Made by a program: the position numbers and the translations under genes. The notes beneath the pieces are model-generated. The model was not told the origin of the DNA. It saw only the letters and a list, made by a program, of their open reading frames with translations, and made no database searches. Shown here piece by piece: positions 41,393 through 45,130 of a stretch of DNA of 45,130 nucleotides (position 1 is the stretch's first letter; each line of letters opens with the position of its first letter). The DNA is from Elusimicrobia bacterium GWF2_62_30 (GTDB taxonomy: Bacteria; Elusimicrobiota; Elusimicrobia; Elusimicrobiales; UBA9959): contig MGUK01000050.1 of NCBI GenBank assembly GCA_001799995.1, positions 1 through 45,130 of the forward strand, in the 5' to 3' direction.

Positions 41393-42926
41393 ATAATTTC
41401 CAGGCCCTGGCGTTGACCTGCGCCAGCAGCCAGCGCAGATCGTCTTCGAGCGCGCGGTCCTCTTCCACGAAGGGCACCTTCACGCGCACCGCGCGGATCA
41501 GCGCGGCCAGTTCCGGGGCCACCATGGCTTCCTTCAGCTCTTTTCTCCTCGCCCGCAGTTCGATGCCCTGCAGCGCGCCCAGCAGGGCGCCGACGGCGGC
41601 CTGCTCCGTCAGCTCCAGCACGCGCAGGCAGTCCCTTGCCGCGATCGTGCCCATGCTCACCTTGTCCTGGTTATGGCATTCGGTGGAGCGCGAGAAGACG
41701 CTGGCCGGCATGGTAAGCTTGAGCGCCTCGGCCGCCCAGGCGGAGGTGCCTATCTGCAGCGCTTTGAAGCCGTGGTTTATGGCCGCCCTTTCCTCCACCG
41801 CTCCGGACAGGTTGGAGGGCAGGCCGTGATTGGTGCGCTTGTCCACCAGCAGTTCCAGCTGGCGGTCGTGCAGGTCGGCCAGGTTCGCCACGGCCGTCTT
41901 CAGGCAGTCCATCGCGAAAGCTATGTGCCCGCCGTAAAAATGCCCGCCGTGCATCACTTTACCCTTCACGCCGTCTATGAGCGGGTTGTCGTTGGAGCTG
42001 TTAAGCTCCGTCTCTATCTGCGCGCGCATCCATGGCAGCGCGTCGGCCAGCACCCCGATTATATGCGGCGCGCAGCGCAGGGAATAGCTGTCCTGCAGGC
42101 GCGCCCCGGCGCCCCAGTAGCCGCGCATGGCCAGGTCCCGCCTTATCCAGGCGGCCACCTGCATCTGGCCGGGGTGAGGCTTGCGCTCGAACAGTTCCTC
42201 GTCGTAATGCGACGTATTGCCCTTCAGCGCTATCACGCACATGGCGGTTATGCGGCTTGAAAGGCGCTGCAGGTAAGCGGCTTTCTCGTAGGCCAGGCAG
42301 GCCAGCGCCGTCATCACGCTGGTCCCGTTCATCACCGCCAGGCCTTCCTTGGGCATCAGCTTCAGGGGCTTGAGGCCGCACTTCTTCAAAGCCGCGGCGG
42401 CGGGCAGGCGTTCGCCGCGGTAGAGCACGTCGCGCTCGCCCATCAGGGCCGCGGCGATATAGGAAAGCGGGGTAAGGTCGCCGCTGGCGCCCACGGAGCC
42501 TTCTTCGGGGATCAGGGGCAGGATGCGGTTGTTGATCAGGGCGGCCAGGTTCTCCAGCAGTTCCCAGCGCACGCCCGAATAGCCTTTCGACAGCGAGATA
42601 AGCCGCGCCGACAGTATGGCCAGGGTGGTTTTCTCGTCGAAGATCCGGCCCAGGCCGCAGCCGTGGTAGCGCACCAGCTGCCGGGGCAGTTCCTCTATCA
42701 GGTTCTCCGGCACTACGCGCTCCACCGACGCGCCGTAGCCCGTGTTGATGCCGTAAAGCTGACGGCCGCTCTTCCAGCCGCGGCGGATGAATTCCACGCC
42801 CTTGTCCACCGCTTCGCGCAGCTTCGGGTCGTCGGGCAGCGCGGCGCGCGCGTTCCCGCCGGCCAGCGCCGTCACGTCCTCTATTTTCCAGTTCCCGCGC
42901 CCGGCGAATATAGTTTTATTCCGCAT
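41382..42926 (-). CDS. Aromatic amino acid ammonia-lyase (HAL/PAL/TAL family)
   Basis: A 514-residue MIO-dependent lyase. The MIO-forming triad is Ala147-Ser148-Gly149 in GSVGASGDLTPLSY, and the catalytic Tyr64 is in GINTGYG. The substrate-selectivity pair is Tyr87-His88 (VRYHGCGLG). Histidine lyases usually have Ser-His and tyrosine lyases often His-Leu, so the substrate cannot be fixed. The adjacent aryl-acid ligase makes Tyr to 4-coumarate or Phe to cinnamate likelier than histidine (inference). No hut genes are nearby. GGAGG lies 8 bases upstream of the ATG. Confidence 0.88.
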   Translation of the reverse strand: MRNKTIFAGRGNWKIEDVTALAGGNARAALPDDPKLREAVDKGVEFIRRGWKSGRQLYGINTGYGASVERVVPENLIEELPRQLVRYHGCGLGRIFDEKTTLAILSARLISLSKGYSGVRWELLENLAALINNRILPLIPEEGSVGASGDLTPLSYIAAALMGERDVLYRGERLPAAAALKKCGLKPLKLMPKEGLAVMNGTSVMTALACLAYEKAAYLQRLSSRITAMCVIALKGNTSHYDEELFERKPHPGQMQVAAWIRRDLAMRGYWGAGARLQDSYSLRCAPHIIGVLADALPWMRAQIETELNSSNDNPLIDGVKGKVMHGGHFYGGHIAFAMDCLKTAVANLADLHDRQLELLVDKRTNHGLPSNLSGAVEERAAINHGFKALQIGTSAWAAEALKLTMPASVFSRSTECHNQDKVSMGTIAARDCLRVLELTEQAAVGALLGALQGIELRARRKELKEAMVAPELAALIRAVRVKVPFVEEDRALEDDLRWLLAQVNARAWKLYER

Positions 42927-44364
42927 TTAGAGACCTCCGGCCTGCCGGCTGATTGAAAACTTTAGAGATATCCGCGCGGGATATCTTCCCCTGTGAATTG
43001 AGCGGGATGGAAGCCGCGTACCTGAAAAACCGCGGCAGCGTGACCGCGTCGAAATGCCCCGAAAGGAAACGCCTGAACTCCCTGGCCGCCGCCGGCCGTC
43101 CGCCGGCCGCGAGGTTTTCCTTCCCGGCCGGGTTAAGCACTAGCAGCGCGCCGATAAATGCCCGGCCCGGGGGGCCGTCTTCCAGCACCGACAGCACGGC
43201 CGCGGCCACCCAAGGGTGCCCTTTCAGCCGTCGCTCCATCTCGTCGAGGGAGAGGCGTTTGCCGGCTACCTTCACCACCCTGTCCACGCGGCCCGCCGAA
43301 CCAAAACGGCCGTCCGGCAGCACTTCTCCCCTGTCCCCCATGGCGCGCCAGCCGCCGGACAGCGGGGGACTTACGAAAGGCGAAGAAACCCGCAGCCTGC
43401 CGCCGCGGGAAGCGGAAACTCTCACTCCGGGCAGCGGCGCCCAGAGCGGGGAAGCCTCCGGCCCCGACTGCACGCGCCAGCCCACGCCGCCGGTCTCGGT
43501 GGAGCCGAAAACCTCCCGCACAGGGAGGCCCCAGCGGGCGCGTATCGCCAGCGCCGCCTCCGCGGCGAGCGGCGCGCCGGAGGAAAAGACGGCGCGGCAG
43601 CCGGGCGGCGGGTTGATATCGGCCCCCGGCGAGCAGACCCGGTTAAGGTGGGCCGGGGAGCTTACCAGGCAGACGGCGGGCGGCAGCGGGCCGCCCGAGG
43701 GCAGTTCGTCCCAGAGCAGCGGGGTTTCGGAAATGAAAGGCCGGCCGGAGCAGAGCGGCCAGAACAGGCGGAAAAGGAGGCCGTAGATATGCTGGTGCGA
43801 GACCGTGGCCAGCACGGCGCTGTCGCCCACGGCGGGGCCGAAAGTCCTTTCCAGCGCCGCCAGCTCTTCCTCTATATTGGCCAGCGTCTTGGGAACGCCC
43901 TTGCGCCCGCCGGCGGAGCCCGACGTGTAAAGCCACAAGGCGGACCTGCCGCTGTCGAGGTCCTTCCACTCCCAGTCGCCGGAGAACGCGGCGGGCGGCA
44001 GCACTACCATCCCGCCGGGGCCGGGCACGTCGCCGAGCATGCCGCGGATACCGGTGGTCAGCTCCTCCAGGCTCCCTTTCTGGAGATTCGGGGGCAGCAC
44101 CGCGGTATTGCCGGTCTGCCACAGGGCGCACAGGCTTACGGCAAAAGCGTAGCTGGAGTTGGCGGCCGCCAGCCACCGCCCGCGCGGCCTGCCGTCGAGT
44201 TCCCGGCAGAGCCCGCCCACGTGCCTGGTAAAAATCCCCCAGTCCAGGGGCTTGCCGTTCTCAAAGGCCACAACGCTGCCCGGCGCGCGCCGGCCAGTCA
44301 TCAGGTGCGATAACTTTATGATCTTTTGTCGCGGAAGCGAAGCTAAAGCGGTACGTCCCCTCAT
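42916..44364 (-). CDS. AMP-dependent aryl-acid ligase (ApeH-like)
   Basis: A 482-residue ANL-superfamily enzyme that should activate an aryl acid and load it on the cluster ACP or CoA. The phosphate loop is YTSGSAGGRKG (146-156), the A5 motif FGSTETGG (286-293), the ribose-binding Asp is in MGDRGE (343-344) and the catalytic Lys470 is in NSQGKIS. The length suits the short ApeH-type ligases. It is the first gene of the cluster. The ATG at 44364 is uncertain because no Shine-Dalgarno lies upstream and the -10 at 44374 is only 9 bases away. Confidence 0.88.
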   Translation of the reverse strand: MRGRTALASLPRQKIIKLSHLMTGRRAPGSVVAFENGKPLDWGIFTRHVGGLCRELDGRPRGRWLAAANSSYAFAVSLCALWQTGNTAVLPPNLQKGSLEELTTGIRGMLGDVPGPGGMVVLPPAAFSGDWEWKDLDSGRSALWLYTSGSAGGRKGVPKTLANIEEELAALERTFGPAVGDSAVLATVSHQHIYGLLFRLFWPLCSGRPFISETPLLWDELPSGGPLPPAVCLVSSPAHLNRVCSPGADINPPPGCRAVFSSGAPLAAEAALAIRARWGLPVREVFGSTETGGVGWRVQSGPEASPLWAPLPGVRVSASRGGRLRVSSPFVSPPLSGGWRAMGDRGEVLPDGRFGSAGRVDRVVKVAGKRLSLDEMERRLKGHPWVAAAVLSVLEDGPPGRAFIGALLVLNPAGKENLAAGGRPAAAREFRRFLSGHFDAVTLPRFFRYAASIPLNSQGKISRADISKVFNQPAGRRSLNAE

Positions 44365-44373
44365 TGTAACTAT

Positions 44374-44379
44374 ATTATA
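44374..44379 (-). promoter_or_regulatory. Consensus -10 of the polyene cluster promoter
   Basis: TATAAT on the minus strand ends 9 bases before the ATG of the ligase gene. A start point about 7 bases downstream would make an almost leaderless mRNA. No convincing -35 is seen at 17 bases, so an activator may be needed. Confidence 0.5.
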
Positions 44380-44468
44380 TCATAGAGGAAACCGCGGCAT
44401 TTTCCAGGCAGCGCCAAGCTGGGATTGCACACCCGCTCCGCCAGTCCGATCGTCTAATGGAGCATTTG

Positions 44469-45130
44469 CTAAAACTCAGCAGTTAACGCTATCCTCTGGG
44501 CGTTGCCCAGCTCTCCGTACGGGGTGAAGGCGTAATCCAATTTGAAGGTGTTTAACTCCGCGCCGAAGCCGGCCGAAAGGCCGCGCAGGTTGTCCAGTGT
44601 TTTCAGGCCCCTGGTGTCTTCGCTTTTGCCGGCCTTGGCCGATTTGCTGTTGTAGCCGGCGCGTAGCACCAGGCCCTTGGCCGCTTTATAGCCAGCGCCC
44701 AGGCACAGCTCGTCGTCACCATCTTTGGGACGGGTCCTGCCTTCCAAAGTCAACTCCAGTTTATTTATGCCGGCGTAGCTTGCGCCCAGGGCGTAGGTCT
44801 GCGGCAGCGGCCTCTTGTCGCCCGAGAACTTAAACTCCGGCCCCAGGTTCTGCGCGGTCAGGGCGGCCTTCAGGTCCTTTACCGGCGTGGTCCAGGTAGC
44901 ACCCGCGTCCAGCGCAAAGCCCCCGCCGCTTTCCCCGCCTATGCGGCTGTGGATGTATTTGCCCGCAACGCCCAGGCTCAGGTCTTTGTTAAAACTCCTG
45001 GCATAGGCCAGGCTTAGGGCCATGTCTTCGGCTGAAAAGCCCCCAGCGCTTAATCCGTTGATGTCCCGGCCGTTCAGGCTGCCGTAGCTCAGCCAGGTGA
45101 TGGCCGCGCCCAGGTTCCCCCCAAAGCCTT
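44469..45130 (-). CDS. PorV/PorQ-like outer-membrane protein, 5' end outside window
   Basis: The frame is open to the right edge of the window, so only about 220 C-terminal residues are seen. Barrel-type repeats are evident: DMALSLAYARSFNKDLSLGV, GFALDAGATW, QTYALGASYAG and GLVLRAGYNSK, ending RIALTAEF with a terminal aromatic. This resembles the PorV/PorQ (UPF0164) family of outer-membrane beta-barrels. It is on the same strand as the polyene cluster and ends 104 bases before it. That gap holds the candidate cluster promoter; no terminator hairpin is evident, so read-through into the cluster is possible. Confidence 0.7.
   Translation of the reverse strand, partial: GFGGNLGAAITWLSYGSLNGRDINGLSAGGFSAEDMALSLAYARSFNKDLSLGVAGKYIHSRIGGESGGGFALDAGATWTTPVKDLKAALTAQNLGPEFKFSGDKRPLPQTYALGASYAGINKLELTLEGRTRPKDGDDELCLGAGYKAAKGLVLRAGYNSKSAKAGKSEDTRGLKTLDNLRGLSAGFGAELNTFKLDYAFTPYGELGNAQRIALTAEF

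Noticed and set aside
41382-42926. Histidine utilisation (hutH) role for the ammonia-lyase
   Set aside because: The selectivity pair is not the usual Ser-His, no hut genes are near, and the gene sits between an aryl-acid ligase and a thioesterase.

Overview
The window is dense, GC-rich bacterial chromosome from a diderm (Gram-negative-type) organism. It encodes LolA-like and lipoprotein-box proteins, several predicted outer-membrane barrels and a PorV/PorQ-like protein. The mix of PorV/PorQ, DUF1207 and FlgO-type envelope proteins, a split glycine decarboxylase (gcvPA/gcvPB) and an aryl-polyene-type cluster would fit Elusimicrobiota or a deltaproteobacterial-type lineage. I infer this from gene content only; no rRNA or other decisive marker is present.

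Left part (1-22,180), mostly + strand. It opens with the 3' end of an unknown membrane protein and a frameshifted pyroglutamyl peptidase. Two minus-strand genes follow: a FlgO/CsgG-like periplasmic protein and a membrane protein. Next come glgB, a DUF4105-like exported protein, and a glycine cleavage operon (gcvT-gcvH-gcvPA-gcvPB) followed by a lipoate-protein ligase, which together supply and lipoylate the H protein. After these lie a stand-alone Lrp/AsnC-type sensor domain, a receiver-only response regulator, a small membrane protein, an M50-like metallopeptidase, an AsmA-like giant, pyrE, a SAM hydroxide adenosyltransferase and an RlmI-like methyltransferase. A second receiver-only regulator and tRNA-Phe(GAA) lie on the minus strand. 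Then come a polysaccharide deacetylase, a DUF1207-like protein, a barrel protein with a good sigma70 promoter, and a DUF4410-like lipoprotein.

Right part (22,183-44,364), entirely minus strand. Twenty tightly packed genes form a type II fatty-acid/polyketide-like cluster of the aryl polyene / flexirubin class. Read 5' to 3' they are: aryl-acid AMP ligase, aromatic amino acid ammonia-lyase, thioesterase, GT2-DUF2062 glycosyltransferase, a 1279-residue exporter-acyltransferase-methyltransferase fusion, a carotenoid-desaturase-like flavoprotein, ketosynthase, C45-type Ntn hydrolase, ketoreductase, ketosynthase, ACP, LpxL-type acyltransferase, B12-binding radical SAM protein, dehydratase, ACP, ketosynthase, a catalytically dead ketosynthase (chain-length-factor-like), LolA-like carrier, DUF3261-like lipoprotein and a second dehydratase. 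Inferred job: make an aryl starter from Phe or Tyr, load it on an ACP, extend and dehydrate it to a conjugated polyene, acylate, glycosylate or methylate it as a lipid, and export it to the outer membrane. The cluster ends at a near-perfect bidirectional terminator. The window closes inside a PorV/PorQ-like outer-membrane gene.

A family of about 110-126-bp imperfect palindromes with inverted termini fills four of the longer gaps: 1187-1339, 2578-2703, 10574-10772 and 31527-31706. A different palindrome sits between gcvH and gcvPA. No gene-free stretch exceeds 300 bases; the longest gaps (220-290 bp) are mostly these repeats. No CRISPR array, transposase, integrase, rRNA or origin was seen.
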